A stretch of DNA of 64,000 nt from DRYM01 sp964526225 (GTDB lineage Archaea > Thermoproteota > Thermoprotei_A > EX4484-217-1): NCBI GenBank assembly GCA_964526225.1, contig CAZGLL010000002.1:1-64000 (forward strand). Reading direction: 5' to 3'. Shown here in pieces: positions 1 to 7,879 of this stretch. A model generated the notes under the pieces. The model was given only the letters and a program-made list of their open reading frames with translations, ran no database searches and was not told the origin of the DNA. Both the position numbers and the translations under genes were made by a program. Positions within the stretch are counted from its first letter, which is position 1. Every line of letters starts with the position of its first letter.

Positions 1-412
1 TGATTTTCTCTTGCTCCATTACTTTGAGCATTACATTATCGCTTGTAAGTAAAGGTATGCTTAAGGTTTTTGCTAGTGAAATATGTATTGAGTCGAAAAG
101 AGTCAATTCCTTATACTTCATTCTAAGCTCTAATGCTTTAACTACAACATCTAATGTGATAGGTGCAAAATCATTAATGCGGTATTCTGCTAATTTAGCG
201 TTCATGAGCTTAATTACCTTAGTTATTACTTCGTAACTCATATTTCGAGAGAACAACGCTAAAAACACTTCAATAGGCGATGCTGAAGAAATAATTACTT
301 TAAGTCTTCCCTTTTTCCTTTCCTCTAAAATCCTTAGAACTTTCGGGAACAGTTTATCCCTTGCGTTTAAGCCAAATAAAAAATCTGTTTCAACAAGAAC
401 TTCTTTTGGCAA
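1..412 (-). CDS. PIN-domain ribonuclease toxin (VapC-like), cut by window edge
   Basis: Minus-strand reading frame that leaves the window at base 1, so the C-terminus is missing. The first codons give a PIN-type start (LVETDFLFGL, acidic Asp early) and the later part has the FDSIHISLAK and LLTSD stretches typical of PIN nucleases. PIN toxins cleave RNA using a cluster of acidic residues. No ATG, GTG or other TTG lies in frame before the AbrB stop, so the start is probably TTG at 412, six bases after the antitoxin stop at 418. This tight downstream placement behind an AbrB-type gene is what defines a VapBC pair. Family call is sound; RNA target is unknown. Confidence 0.7.
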   Translation of the reverse strand, partial: MPKEVLVETDFLFGLNARDKLFPKVLRILEERKKGRLKVIISSASPIEVFLALFSRNMSYEVITKVIKLMNAKLAEYRINDFAPITLDVVVKALELRMKYKELTLFDSIHISLAKTLSIPLLTSDNVMLKVMEQEKI

Positions 413-417
413 CTTTG

Positions 418-714
418 CTACCTGACCTCTTTCACTAATAGTTTTTCTGCTTCTACTCTATCCTTACGTGTAAAAGTGAAGTCTCCAAGTAGCTTAGCAA
501 GTTCTAAAGATGGATCATTTTTAATGACTCTAATCAGTATTTCGCCTTCACCCTTATCTTCAATTATAACCTTAAGTCCTGGTTGAATACCGTACTTCTC
601 CCTTATGTCCTTAGGTAGCACTATTCTACCTTTGGAATCGACCGTTGCAATACTAGGCAAAAATAGACCACCAAATATTGTATATTGAATCCCACCAATA
701 AAAAACATTCCCAC
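418..714 (-). CDS. AbrB/VapB-type antitoxin
   Basis: 98 codons from ATG 714. The AbrB swapped-hairpin signature is clear (TVDSKGRIVLPKDIREKYGI), followed by a charged C-terminal tail that would cap a PIN toxin. The first 18 residues are hydrophobic and not typical of the family, so a TTG start at 660, giving a protein that begins MPSIATVDSKG, is a realistic alternative; an AGGAAGGTGG stretch just before 714 favours the longer form. Transcribed just ahead of the PIN gene and likely autoregulates the pair. Confidence 0.72.
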   Translation of the reverse strand: MGMFFIGGIQYTIFGGLFLPSIATVDSKGRIVLPKDIREKYGIQPGLKVIIEDKGEGEILIRVIKNDPSLELAKLLGDFTFTRKDRVEAEKLLVKEVR

Positions 715-761
715 CTTCCTTAATACTTAATCTAATTTGCAGAAGTAATGTTAAATATTTC

Positions 762-986
762 CTATTTCTTAGCACCTACGGCTTCAACAACTTTCTTTAC
801 TATGTCGTTAAGGTTTAATGATTCTTTAACTGCGCCTAGGTTTATTAGAAACACTTTTTCACCATATGACACCCTTAGTACGTCGTGTTCCTTTTTGCCT
901 TTGGAAGCATTGTATCTGTAAATGTCGAGTAGCTTTATTTCATGTTTTTCCAGCTCCATTTTTAAAGCGTCAACCAGTTTCACCAT
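762..986 (-). CDS. small conserved-looking hypothetical protein
   Basis: 74 codons, ATG at 986, soluble and charged, with no membrane segment. Alternating charged/hydrophobic segments (VKLVDALKMELEKHEIKLLDIYRY, central beta-like VFLINL, C-terminal amphipathic helix) suggest a small alpha/beta fold. I do not recognise the family. It diverges from the PGI/PMI gene, whose start lies about 100 bases away on the other strand. It shares no operon with the upstream VapBC pair (48-base gap with an AT-rich spacer). Confidence 0.5.
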   Translation of the reverse strand: MVKLVDALKMELEKHEIKLLDIYRYNASKGKKEHDVLRVSYGEKVFLINLGAVKESLNLNDIVKKVVEAVGAKK

Positions 987-1086
987 GGGGTATCGCCCCT
1001 CAACGGTTTCCTTAATGGTTTCTGGTATAGTTTTGTTGAGGATAATTTTAATGTTTCCGTTTACACATTATTTGCGCGGTGAAATT

Positions 1087-2076
1087 GTGTTGAAGGAGCA
1101 CTATCTTGCATGGTATAGGCAGTTTCAAAAACAGCTTGACGCTATGAGAGATGTTGTTCTTGAGAAGTTAAGTGAGAAACCTAGGGCTATAGTTATTTCT
1201 GGTATGGGTGGTTCAGGTATTGTAGGTGATTTTTACCAAGTTGTTGCTTCGGAAAAACTAGACATCCCGGTTTTCACAGTTAAGGACTATGCTCTTCCAA
1301 AATGGGTTTCGAAACATGATTTAGTAGTTTCTATTAGCTACTCAGGTAACACATTAGAAACTATTGAATGCTTTAAGCAAGCGCTAAATGTTGGAGCTAA
1401 AGTGGTAGCTATTTCGTCCGGAGGTAAACTTGAAAACCTAGCTAGAGAAAACAATGTGCCACATGTTAAAGTTATTAAAGGCCTTGTACCTAGAGCCTCA
1501 CTACCATCGATGTTTGCTGCTCTCTCTAAATCGTTAAACATGGTCTTAGGAGAAAAAGTTGTTAGGGAAGAAGAGTTTGAAGAAACAATAGATATTCTAA
1601 AACATGGTGTAAGCGAGGCGGAAGTAAAGAAAATAGCTGACCATGTTGAAAACACATTGCCAATAATAGTCGGTTGTACGAAGTATTTTCCATTAGCTAT
1701 TAGGTTTAAGAATGAGTTAAATGAGAACTCGAAAATACCAGCTAAAGTAGAAATAGTTCCCGAATGGGGCCATAACGACATTGTAGGTTGGGAGCAACCA
1801 TACTTTAGAAAATTCTCAGCACTAATACTTAAAGAAAAGAAATCTAAGGATAGTAAATGTATCGCAATACTCGACTATATCACTAAGTACTTTGAAAAAT
1901 CCGGAATAAAGACGTTAACTGTGGAAATTAAAGGTGAAAGCACCACAGCTCAAATGCTATATGGAAGTCTCATAGCAGGTCTAGTTTCAGTCGAGCTCGC
2001 TTATAGGAGAAACATAGATCCTGTAGAAACAAAGAGCATAAACGAGTATAAAAAATACTTTACAATGTTATTCTGA
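1087..2076 (+). CDS. bifunctional phosphoglucose/phosphomannose isomerase
   Basis: Interconverts glucose-6-P (and mannose-6-P) with fructose-6-P; cytosolic, glycolysis/gluconeogenesis. SIS-domain landmarks are all present: SGMGGSGIVGDFY near the N-terminus, SYSGNTLET (phosphate-binding serines), NELNENSKIPA and the EWGHNDIVGWE stretch that holds a conserved catalytic histidine in archaeal PGI/PMI. I chose GTG 1087 (or the next codon, TTG 1090) because GGTGA lies four bases upstream; ATG 1051 is possible, but the reading frame further up to 922 is an artefact overlapping the divergent gene. About 330 residues, the usual size for the family. Confidence 0.9.
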   Translation: MLKEHYLAWYRQFQKQLDAMRDVVLEKLSEKPRAIVISGMGGSGIVGDFYQVVASEKLDIPVFTVKDYALPKWVSKHDLVVSISYSGNTLETIECFKQALNVGAKVVAISSGGKLENLARENNVPHVKVIKGLVPRASLPSMFAALSKSLNMVLGEKVVREEEFEETIDILKHGVSEAEVKKIADHVENTLPIIVGCTKYFPLAIRFKNELNENSKIPAKVEIVPEWGHNDIVGWEQPYFRKFSALILKEKKSKDSKCIAILDYITKYFEKSGIKTLTVEIKGESTTAQMLYGSLIAGLVSVELAYRRNIDPVETKSINEYKKYFTMLF

Positions 2077-2099
2077 AATATAATCGGAACATTAAAATA

Positions 2100-2393
2100 G
2101 TGTCAGAAAGCTATCTTTTTTCAGAAAAATATGGTGCATACTCCATGGAGAAAAAGCTATTTTTACTACGTGTTGGCAAGAGAGGAGAAATATACACTAA
2201 GAAGGAGTTAAGGGAGAAGTTGGGAATAATTAAGGGAAGCTATGTTAAAGCATATATTGAGAATAATAAGATGATTATTGAACCATTACCTTCAATAGAG
2301 GAATTAGTAAAAGACACTTTCGCTACTCTAACACCTGAGGAAGCCGAGAAAATAAGCGAAAAAATCCAGAAAGAGGCAAAAATATTTGGATAA
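2100..2393 (+). CDS. AbrB/VapB-type antitoxin
   Basis: 97 codons from GTG 2100, or 82 from ATG 2145, which would start MEKKLFLLRVGKRGEI and is a more normal AbrB length. Core: GKRGEIYTKKELREKLGI followed by KAYIENNKMIIEPLPS, the swapped-hairpin beta pattern, then a helical acidic tail (LTPEEAEKISEKIQKE). Its stop overlaps the downstream PIN start by 8 bases, so the two are translationally coupled. It begins 23 bases after the PGI/PMI stop and may share its transcript. Confidence 0.72.
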   Translation: MSESYLFSEKYGAYSMEKKLFLLRVGKRGEIYTKKELREKLGIIKGSYVKAYIENNKMIIEPLPSIEELVKDTFATLTPEEAEKISEKIQKEAKIFG

Positions 2394-2856
2394 AATACTA
2401 CTTGACACTACATATTTATTGCCAATTTTCGGAATTAACATTAATTTTCAAGGGTACGAAAATTATTTCCCCAAAATTCTCACAAAATTCAATGTATTTT
2501 ACAATCCGATATCGATAATTGAAGCAAAATGGATTGTTCTTTCCATAACAAAACATTATGGGAAAGAGGAGAGATCAAGAAGGCTAGCTAGATTTAGAAT
2601 TGGACTACACTCATTATTATGGGATAGAAGAATTTCCCCAACACCCTTAACTAATCCGGATATTGAAGAATTTGCTGATAGATTACTTATAGAATTAAAT
2701 TTGAAGGACTTTTTCGATAGAATAATATATTCGACAGCAAAATACTATGATGCAATTCTACTTACCGAAGACAAAACATTGCTAAAAATAGCACGAAGTA
2801 CTAGCAATTACTCATTGAGAGCGGTTAATTGGAAATCTTTGATTAAAAACCTTTAG
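2386..2856 (+). CDS. PIN-domain ribonuclease toxin (VapC-like)
   Basis: 156 codons from TTG 2386, overlapping the antitoxin. PIN acidic residues are visible: LLDTTYLLP at the start, an IEAKW glutamate in the middle, and DAILLTED near the C-terminus. It is longer than a minimal VapC (about 130 aa). Expected role: RNA cleavage when the AbrB partner is lost. This pair and the pair at 1-714 lie on either side of the PGI/PMI gene; their toxins are clearly different in sequence, so this is not a recent duplication. Confidence 0.72.
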   Translation: MDKILLDTTYLLPIFGININFQGYENYFPKILTKFNVFYNPISIIEAKWIVLSITKHYGKEERSRRLARFRIGLHSLLWDRRISPTPLTNPDIEEFADRLLIELNLKDFFDRIIYSTAKYYDAILLTEDKTLLKIARSTSNYSLRAVNWKSLIKNL

Positions 2857-2863
2857 TTGCTCC

Positions 2864-3547
2864 TTATTTTACTCTCAATATTTCCTCTATTTTTGTTGAG
2901 ATTTCTTTAGAATGTATCATGGTGCTTGGAGGTCTTTTGCCCTTCAACTCTCTAGGTAGCGGATCGCTACAGTACATTGCGTCACTTAGTTCATCGAATA
3001 ACACTATTGGCGGTAAGATTGCAGCAGCTCTAATTTCTCCTTTTCTAATGTTTTGAATGTTCGTTATTATTGTGAAACCTTCTTTTTCTGTTCCAGCCTT
3101 AGTTATTTTAAGGTTCGATGCTTTAGGATGCTTCATTATTGAGAATATTTCGACCGCTAAAATGTCTATAGCATACTCAGACTTATTTTCATCACCAAGC
3201 TTTATTCTTAAGGGTAAGCCGGCAAGTATCCTTAAGCAATACTTCATTTCTGAGAGCAAATGTTTTTCACTTATGCTTTTAGGTTTAAACATTTTTGGCG
3301 GAGCGATTACTTGAGCTAATTCCAATGTTTGCTTAGGTATTTCCTTTAGGGGAGGATACGTTAGTAAGAGATTTGATGGTATGAAGGAGTATTTAACTGC
3401 CATTAGGTTACTACGTATTTTTGAAAGAATGTCCAGTGCTTTCTCTTTCCTATGCGGGTAGGGAAGTCCTTTTTGCCTAAGTATTTTCTCTAATCTAGCA
3501 ATAGCGTTTTCAGCTACTAAAATTCTGAAGTCATGTGCTGTATCCAT
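2864..3547 (-). CDS. protein with C-terminal tRNA-binding (EMAP/TRBD-like) domain
   Basis: 227 codons. Residues 1-110 are helical and basic (MDTAHDFRILVAENAIARLEK onward) and not recognised. Residues about 128-205 resemble the OB-fold tRNA-binding domain: AVEIFSIMKHPKASNLKI matches the conserved 'kHPkAdkL' strand-turn, followed by ITNIQNIRKGEIRAAAILPP, like the strands of EMAPII/Csaa-type domains. Such domains bind the tRNA elbow and are appended to aminoacyl-tRNA synthetases or act alone. Convergent with the PIN gene (7-base gap). Domain match is from pattern only; overall role is inferred. Confidence 0.5.
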   Translation of the reverse strand: MDTAHDFRILVAENAIARLEKILRQKGLPYPHRKEKALDILSKIRSNLMAVKYSFIPSNLLLTYPPLKEIPKQTLELAQVIAPPKMFKPKSISEKHLLSEMKYCLRILAGLPLRIKLGDENKSEYAIDILAVEIFSIMKHPKASNLKITKAGTEKEGFTIITNIQNIRKGEIRAAAILPPIVLFDELSDAMYCSDPLPRELKGKRPPSTMIHSKEISTKIEEILRVK

Positions 3548-3788
3548 GGTTTAAACACCTAAAGCTTATGATGCATTTATGCTTTGGGTTCCTGTAGGCG
3601 GAATACTTCTTTAACTACTTCTGAGGTTTATTGCTTCCTATATTAGAATTAGTGCGTACACGTCTATTATGTGTGCTCCAAGTATTCTGTATAAATCTCC
3701 TTTAACAACAACCTTATACTTTCACCAACAACGAAAGAAAAACTTGTTCTTTAAGTGCTTTGGATTTCCAAAATCGTTAATAAGAGGG
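3548..3788 (-). other. intergenic spacer without a supported gene
   Basis: About 240 bases between two minus-strand genes. I see only AT-rich sequence and short frames broken by stops. A loose plus-strand box C/D-like pair (ATGATGC at about 3560 and CTGA about 50 bases later) lacks credible D'/C' boxes and I do not call it. Confidence 0.3.
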
Positions 3789-4211
3789 TTAAGATGGGAT
3801 AACACTTATGTCTCCGTTCTTAAAAATCAATATTGTTATGGGTTTAATAACTCTTGTTCCACGAATGTTCTTTCCCGCTTTAAACCTTATTTCATCGTAT
3901 ATTCTTGTGAAATTAGCCTTCAACTTCACTTTCGCACTATCTGCTGCTTCAATAACTAATTTAGGTATTTCTACAAGGTGTGTTCCAGGCTTTATAGTTA
4001 CTTTAGCTACTGCAAGCAATGACCTATATGCGTTCAATGTTTCCTCGGCTAATCTAATGTTTCTCATAGCTCTTTTCTCTATTATCGCAACATTCTCTCT
4101 TGAAGTACCTAATATTTCAGCTATTTCCCTTTGAGTATATCCTTTTATTCTCAATTGTAGAACCTTATATTGTTCTTCCGTTAGTAAACCATACTTTCTT
4201 CTTGAAGGCAA
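3789..4211 (-). CDS. Tfx-family DNA-binding regulator
   Basis: 140 codons from TTG 4211, with GAGGT 7 bases upstream. The N-terminal half is the Tfx helix-turn-helix (LLTEEQYKVLQLRIKGYTQR then EIAEILGTSRENVAIIEKRA), and the C-terminal half is the beta-rich Tfx domain. Established knowledge: Methanothermobacter Tfx binds near the promoter of the fmdECB operon (molybdenum formylmethanofuran dehydrogenase). Here it starts 16 bases after the arylacetate-CoA ligase stop, last in a symporter-ligase-regulator operon, so it probably controls that operon. Confidence 0.82.
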   Translation of the reverse strand: MPSRRKYGLLTEEQYKVLQLRIKGYTQREIAEILGTSRENVAIIEKRAMRNIRLAEETLNAYRSLLAVAKVTIKPGTHLVEIPKLVIEAADSAKVKLKANFTRIYDEIRFKAGKNIRGTRVIKPITILIFKNGDISVIPS

Positions 4212-4227
4212 TATTGCTTACCTCATG

Positions 4228-5508
4228 CTAAACGGTCCTTAAATCTATTATTCTTTTTATTTTACCTTTTGCTGGAACGTATTTTTCTATTTCGTTAGAA
4301 CTTACAACTTCTACACTTATTCTTAACATTGTTTTCTTCTTCAATTCTTGCGAAATTTTTTCTTCTAAGATTTTAGCAGCAACTCCTCTCAGACTACTTT
4401 TAGCTTCAACAAGAACTTTCACATCATCGTACTTAGTTAAGATTATTACATAGTTTGGTTTAAGCTCTTTAAACCCCATAATTACTTCTTCAACATTTTC
4501 AGGGTATAGACCTACACCTCTTACCTTAACCATGTCGTCAAGCCTTCCCTTAATCCATGAAATTAGCGGATGACCTGGTCTTAATCCGCAATCGTAGCCT
4601 TTGAGCTTAACAATATCTCCTGTTCTAAACCTTATTAGAGGCATTGCTTCTCTACGTAGAGTTGTTATTACAAGTTCTCCCTCCTCACCCTCATCAAGGA
4701 TTTCTCCTGTTTCAGGATCCACAACTTCGATTAGGAAGTTATCAGCCCAAACATGCATTAACCCTTTATGTTCAGGTGTTTCAACAGCAATCCCTGGTCC
4801 GCCTGCTTCCGCTAAACCGTAATTGTTGAATGCTTCTATTCCGAGAGCTTCCTCTATTCTTCTTCTAGAATACTCGGTCCAGAACTCAGCACCTATAATA
4901 GCTAATCTTAATTTTAGATCTTTCCCAGGCTTTAAGCCCCAATCTTCCGCTAAATCGGCAAGCTTCAGCGCGAATGAAGGTGTTGCGTGGAAAGCTGTTG
5001 CACCAAGTTCAGCCATTGCTTTAAGTTGTTTTTCAGGAGAAGCAGGACCATAAGGTATTACTGTACATCCTAGTTTCTCAGCACCAAATAAATACCCTGT
5101 ACCAGTGAATAAGCCATGACCAACAGTATTTTGGAATACATCACCTGGTCTAACTCCAATGGCCCAAAGGTTTCTCGCTAATAAATCATACCATGTTTCA
5201 AGATCTTTTTCCGTATAAAATGTTAGTACGGGTTTACCTAGGGTTCCGCTTGAGGAATGAATTCTTCTAACCTCGCTTAGCGGCACAGCTAGTGCTTCAT
5301 AAGGGTAGTGTTTTCTCAGCTCTTCCTTCGTAGTGAAAGGTAGTTTTGAAATGTTGGAGACGTTTATTTTTGAAACATCAATTCCCCCTAGTTTTTCACG
5401 GTAGAGTTTGCTTTTCAAAGCTTTAGCTATTGTTTCTTTAAGTAGCTTATTTTGAATGTTGGCTATTTCCTTCTTCCCGAGTTTTTCGAAATTACTCCAG
5501 AAACTCAT
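4228..5508 (-). CDS. paaK: phenylacetate/arylacetate-CoA ligase (PaaK-like, AMP-forming)
   Basis: 426 codons, full length for PaaK (about 430). Activates phenylacetate or a related aryl acid to its CoA thioester with ATP. Visible motifs: the phosphate-binding SSSGTLGKPVLTFYT, NNYGLAEAGGPG around the adenine/acyl pocket, TTLRREAMPLIRFRTGD, and the C-terminal AMP-binding lid. ATG overlaps the symporter stop (ATGA), so import and activation are translationally coupled. IorAB, which makes arylacetyl-CoA from arylpyruvates, is encoded nearby, so the enzyme may work in the same aromatic pool. Exact substrate is not determined by sequence. Confidence 0.85.
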   Translation of the reverse strand: MSFWSNFEKLGKKEIANIQNKLLKETIAKALKSKLYREKLGGIDVSKINVSNISKLPFTTKEELRKHYPYEALAVPLSEVRRIHSSSGTLGKPVLTFYTEKDLETWYDLLARNLWAIGVRPGDVFQNTVGHGLFTGTGYLFGAEKLGCTVIPYGPASPEKQLKAMAELGATAFHATPSFALKLADLAEDWGLKPGKDLKLRLAIIGAEFWTEYSRRRIEEALGIEAFNNYGLAEAGGPGIAVETPEHKGLMHVWADNFLIEVVDPETGEILDEGEEGELVITTLRREAMPLIRFRTGDIVKLKGYDCGLRPGHPLISWIKGRLDDMVKVRGVGLYPENVEEVIMGFKELKPNYVIILTKYDDVKVLVEAKSSLRGVAAKILEEKISQELKKKTMLRISVEVVSSNEIEKYVPAKGKIKRIIDLRTV

Positions 5509-7031
5509 GATAGCGAAACCTCCTTTCCCATGTTCTCCACGATTGAAATGAAAACTATGGTTACTGTTGAAGCTAAGAACCCTATTATCGGGAAGTATAT
5601 TGGTGCACCAGCTACATTCAAGCTAACACCTAACCCTAGAGGGGGCTCAGTAACCAAGTAGCCAACTATGATTGTTGAAATGAAACCTACAATCATACCC
5701 CATAATACAGCGTTTCTAGTTGTTTTACTCCAATACAGACTTAGTGTAAGCGCTGGGAACCATGTTGAAAACATTATTCCTAAAGCTAACCATATAAGCC
5801 ATGCTATAAGTGGTGGAGGGCTCAGCGCAACATAAGCCGTTATGATGCCTATTAGCACTATAGACGCTCTATTTATCAAGTTTATTTTCTTTGCTGAAGA
5901 ATTACCTTTAGCTATGATGTTATGGTATATGTCGTAAGCAACATTAACGCCAAACGTTAACAATAATCTATCGGTTGTAGACATTACAGCTGCTAAAACA
6001 ACAACTACAATAAACACGTATACTTCGTATGGAAGTACTGCTTTAGCTAAAACCGGAAATACTGCGTCGGTAAGTTTTGACCCTGGAATTACTGGGTGCT
6101 GAGGTAAACTTATTATTCCCAAGTATTCAGCTACCCTACCTGAAATACCTATTATTTTCGCTGAGGAAAGTAGTAGAAAACCTAGTCCGAAAAGCACTGG
6201 CGGCAATAGCTTCATGTGGGATATTTTCTTCAACGACATAACATTGTTTATTATGTGAGGGGCAACAGCTAACCCTAAAGGCACGGTTAAGCCAAATAGT
6301 GTAAAAAGAAACATTGGCGAAATAAGCGGTGCTTCCCATGACCCCCAAGGTTGATTTAAGAACCCTGCGAAAGGCCCTTCACTTATTTCAGCTAATGTAG
6401 CATTTATTTTCTCTAATCCGCCAAGACCTGACACTATTAGAATTGCTGAAACCGTTAAGCCTCCAACGACTATTAGTCCTTGAATAAATGATGTCCATGA
6501 AACAGCAAATAATCCTCCAGCTACGACGTAAGCTAGTGTTACGATGAGCGATACAACTATAGCTAACCCGTAATCCCATCCTAATACCGCTTTGAAAATT
6601 ATTCCTATAGCAACATATTGCCCTACAAGGTAAACTGCGCTTACAAAAGCTGAAAATATTGCTGAAATGGCTCTCAAACCCTTAGTATCATTGAATCTAT
6701 AGGCTAAGTAGTCTTGTACTGTAAGTATGCCATTCTCTTTAGCTAACCTATTTAGTTTCATACCGAAAACAGCTATCGATAACACTAGAGATAGCGGAAC
6801 AGCTATTTGCTCCCACCATGTAGTATAACCTGCAACATAACCTAACCCTGCAACTCCAAGAGCTGTCATGCCGCTAACTAACGAGGCAACCATTAGTAGC
6901 GAGAAAACCCAAAATCCTAAACTACCTCCAGCATTAACAAAGTCACTGATAGACCTTACTTTCTTTGAAGCATAAATGCCGATGGCCATCATGCCTACTA
7001 AATATAGTATGATTAGTGGAAGTTCTATCAT
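5505..7031 (-). CDS. sodium:solute symporter (SSS family)
   Basis: 508 codons with about 13 hydrophobic segments, the LeuT-fold SSS pattern. Family marks include the N-terminal GGSLGFWVFSLLMVASLVSG (Na+-site region) and MSTTDRLLLTFGVNVAYDIY, the conserved helix that carries Thr/Ser sodium ligands. Closest remembered relatives transport acids such as pantothenate, proline or acetate. Start ATG overlaps the stop of the 49-aa membrane ORF upstream, and its stop overlaps paaK. The operon suggests an aromatic or other carboxylate as substrate (inference). Confidence 0.88.
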   Translation of the reverse strand: MIELPLIILYLVGMMAIGIYASKKVRSISDFVNAGGSLGFWVFSLLMVASLVSGMTALGVAGLGYVAGYTTWWEQIAVPLSLVLSIAVFGMKLNRLAKENGILTVQDYLAYRFNDTKGLRAISAIFSAFVSAVYLVGQYVAIGIIFKAVLGWDYGLAIVVSLIVTLAYVVAGGLFAVSWTSFIQGLIVVGGLTVSAILIVSGLGGLEKINATLAEISEGPFAGFLNQPWGSWEAPLISPMFLFTLFGLTVPLGLAVAPHIINNVMSLKKISHMKLLPPVLFGLGFLLLSSAKIIGISGRVAEYLGIISLPQHPVIPGSKLTDAVFPVLAKAVLPYEVYVFIVVVVLAAVMSTTDRLLLTFGVNVAYDIYHNIIAKGNSSAKKINLINRASIVLIGIITAYVALSPPPLIAWLIWLALGIMFSTWFPALTLSLYWSKTTRNAVLWGMIVGFISTIIVGYLVTEPPLGLGVSLNVAGAPIYFPIIGFLASTVTIVFISIVENMGKEVSLS

Positions 7032-7177
7032 CTCCTAGAATCACCTCTCCTCCTACTTACTATAGCAGAAACGATAAGTACTGCAAAAATAGCTGAAGGT
7101 AACGCAAAAGCCATTACAAATGTTGATATAGGTAGGCCAAGTATTGTTCCAACACTATTCAGTATAAACCAATTCAC
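7028..7177 (-). CDS. 49-aa membrane protein, symporter small accessory subunit
   Basis: Start GTG 7177 with GGTGA just upstream; 49 residues; stop TGA overlaps the symporter ATG (ATGA). One hydrophobic stretch runs from about residue 10 to 40 (GLPISTFVMAFALPSAIFAV, then LIVSAIV), followed by a basic tail SRRRGDSRR, as expected for a single-pass protein with a cytosolic C-terminus. Small partner proteins of this size encoded directly before SSS transporters are known in bacteria (DUF4212 type, YhdT with PanF) and archaea. Translational coupling strongly supports that it is real. Confidence 0.7.
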   Translation of the reverse strand: MNWFILNSVGTILGLPISTFVMAFALPSAIFAVLIVSAIVSRRRGDSRR

Positions 7178-7414
7178 CTGTCACCCTTTTACTGCAAATT
7201 AAAATCTAAGTGGGAAAAGAGTGGGATACTAGTATAAAAATTTATTCCATTTAAAAGTAAGAGAAAACTAAATAAGATTTATTTTCCCACTTATGGAAGA
7301 CTAAATAAGCTATTAGAGCACTAAATAACCTACTAATTAATAAGCTTTTTCCTGTACATGTAAAAATGGTAGTGGTATTCACTAACCCTAAGGTTCCCCT
7401 AGGTGATGTGGAAT
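7178..7414. promoter_or_regulatory. divergent promoter region with 12-bp inverted repeat and ACTAAATAA repeats
   Basis: The spacer between the symporter operon (minus) and the phosphatase gene (plus) has a perfect 12-base inverted repeat: TAAGTGGGAAAA at 7207-7218 and TTTTCCCACTTA at 7282-7293. ACTAAATAA occurs three times in direct orientation between about 7266 and 7328. A TATA-like TTTTTATACT read on the minus strand lies near 7240, about 60 bases before the GTG at 7177. The repeats look like operator half-sites; Tfx at the end of the operon is one candidate binder (inference). Confidence 0.45.
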
Positions 7415-7879
7415 ATGTTACTTCTGGTTATGAGGCATGGTAAAGCTGAACCTAAAAAGCCTGGGTTAAGAGATGAGGAAAGAAGACTTACTAATGAAGG
7501 TAGAAGTGATGTTGAATATGTAGCTAGAATACTTCCTAATAAACCATCTAGGATATTATGTAGTCCAATGGTTAGGGCGAAGGAAACAGCTGAAATAGTT
7601 GCGAAAGTTCGTGGTGTAAAGTACGAAATTGTTCAGGAACTTTTACCTGAAAATGTAAGTGTTGATTCGTTAAGGAAGCTTATTACAGAAGAAAATGTTT
7701 TGCTCATAGGACATGCTCCAAGTATAGAAGAATTTGTCTCCGAACTTATTGGTGGCGGGAATGTAAAAATGAAAGCTGGTGCTGTAGCCGGACTAGATGT
7801 TGAAGAGTTTAAGCGCGGTAGAGCAAAACTCGTTTACCTAATAACACCGCAGATAGCGAGAAAGCTCATAGAGAGTTAG
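7415..7879 (+). CDS. histidine phosphatase, SixA type
   Basis: Phosphoglycerate-mutase-like fold with the RHG catalytic motif at the extreme N-terminus (MLLLVMRHGKAEPKKPG), RILCSPMVRAKETAEIV (second phosphate-binding Arg), and LLIGHAPSIEEF with the second catalytic His. About 154 residues, the usual size for SixA-type phosphohistidine phosphatases. Start ATG 7415 is favoured because GGTGAT lies 7 bases upstream; GTG 7403 and ATG 7406 are in frame but overlap that ribosome site. Substrate not predictable. Convergent with iorB (4-base overlap). Confidence 0.82.
   Translation: MLLLVMRHGKAEPKKPGLRDEERRLTNEGRSDVEYVARILPNKPSRILCSPMVRAKETAEIVAKVRGVKYEIVQELLPENVSVDSLRKLITEENVLLIGHAPSIEEFVSELIGGGNVKMKAGAVAGLDVEEFKRGRAKLVYLITPQIARKLIES

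Noticed and set aside
922..1086. Longer N-terminus for PGI/PMI
   Set aside because: Those codons overlap the divergent hypothetical gene and give no family match; GGTGA precedes GTG 1087.
3558..3620. C/D sRNA
   Set aside because: C-like box ATGATGC lacks the final A and no D' or C' box can be placed.
3669..3959. Plus-strand ORF over the Tfx region
   Set aside because: Cysteine- and phenylalanine-rich antisense frame of the Tfx gene; no ribosome site.
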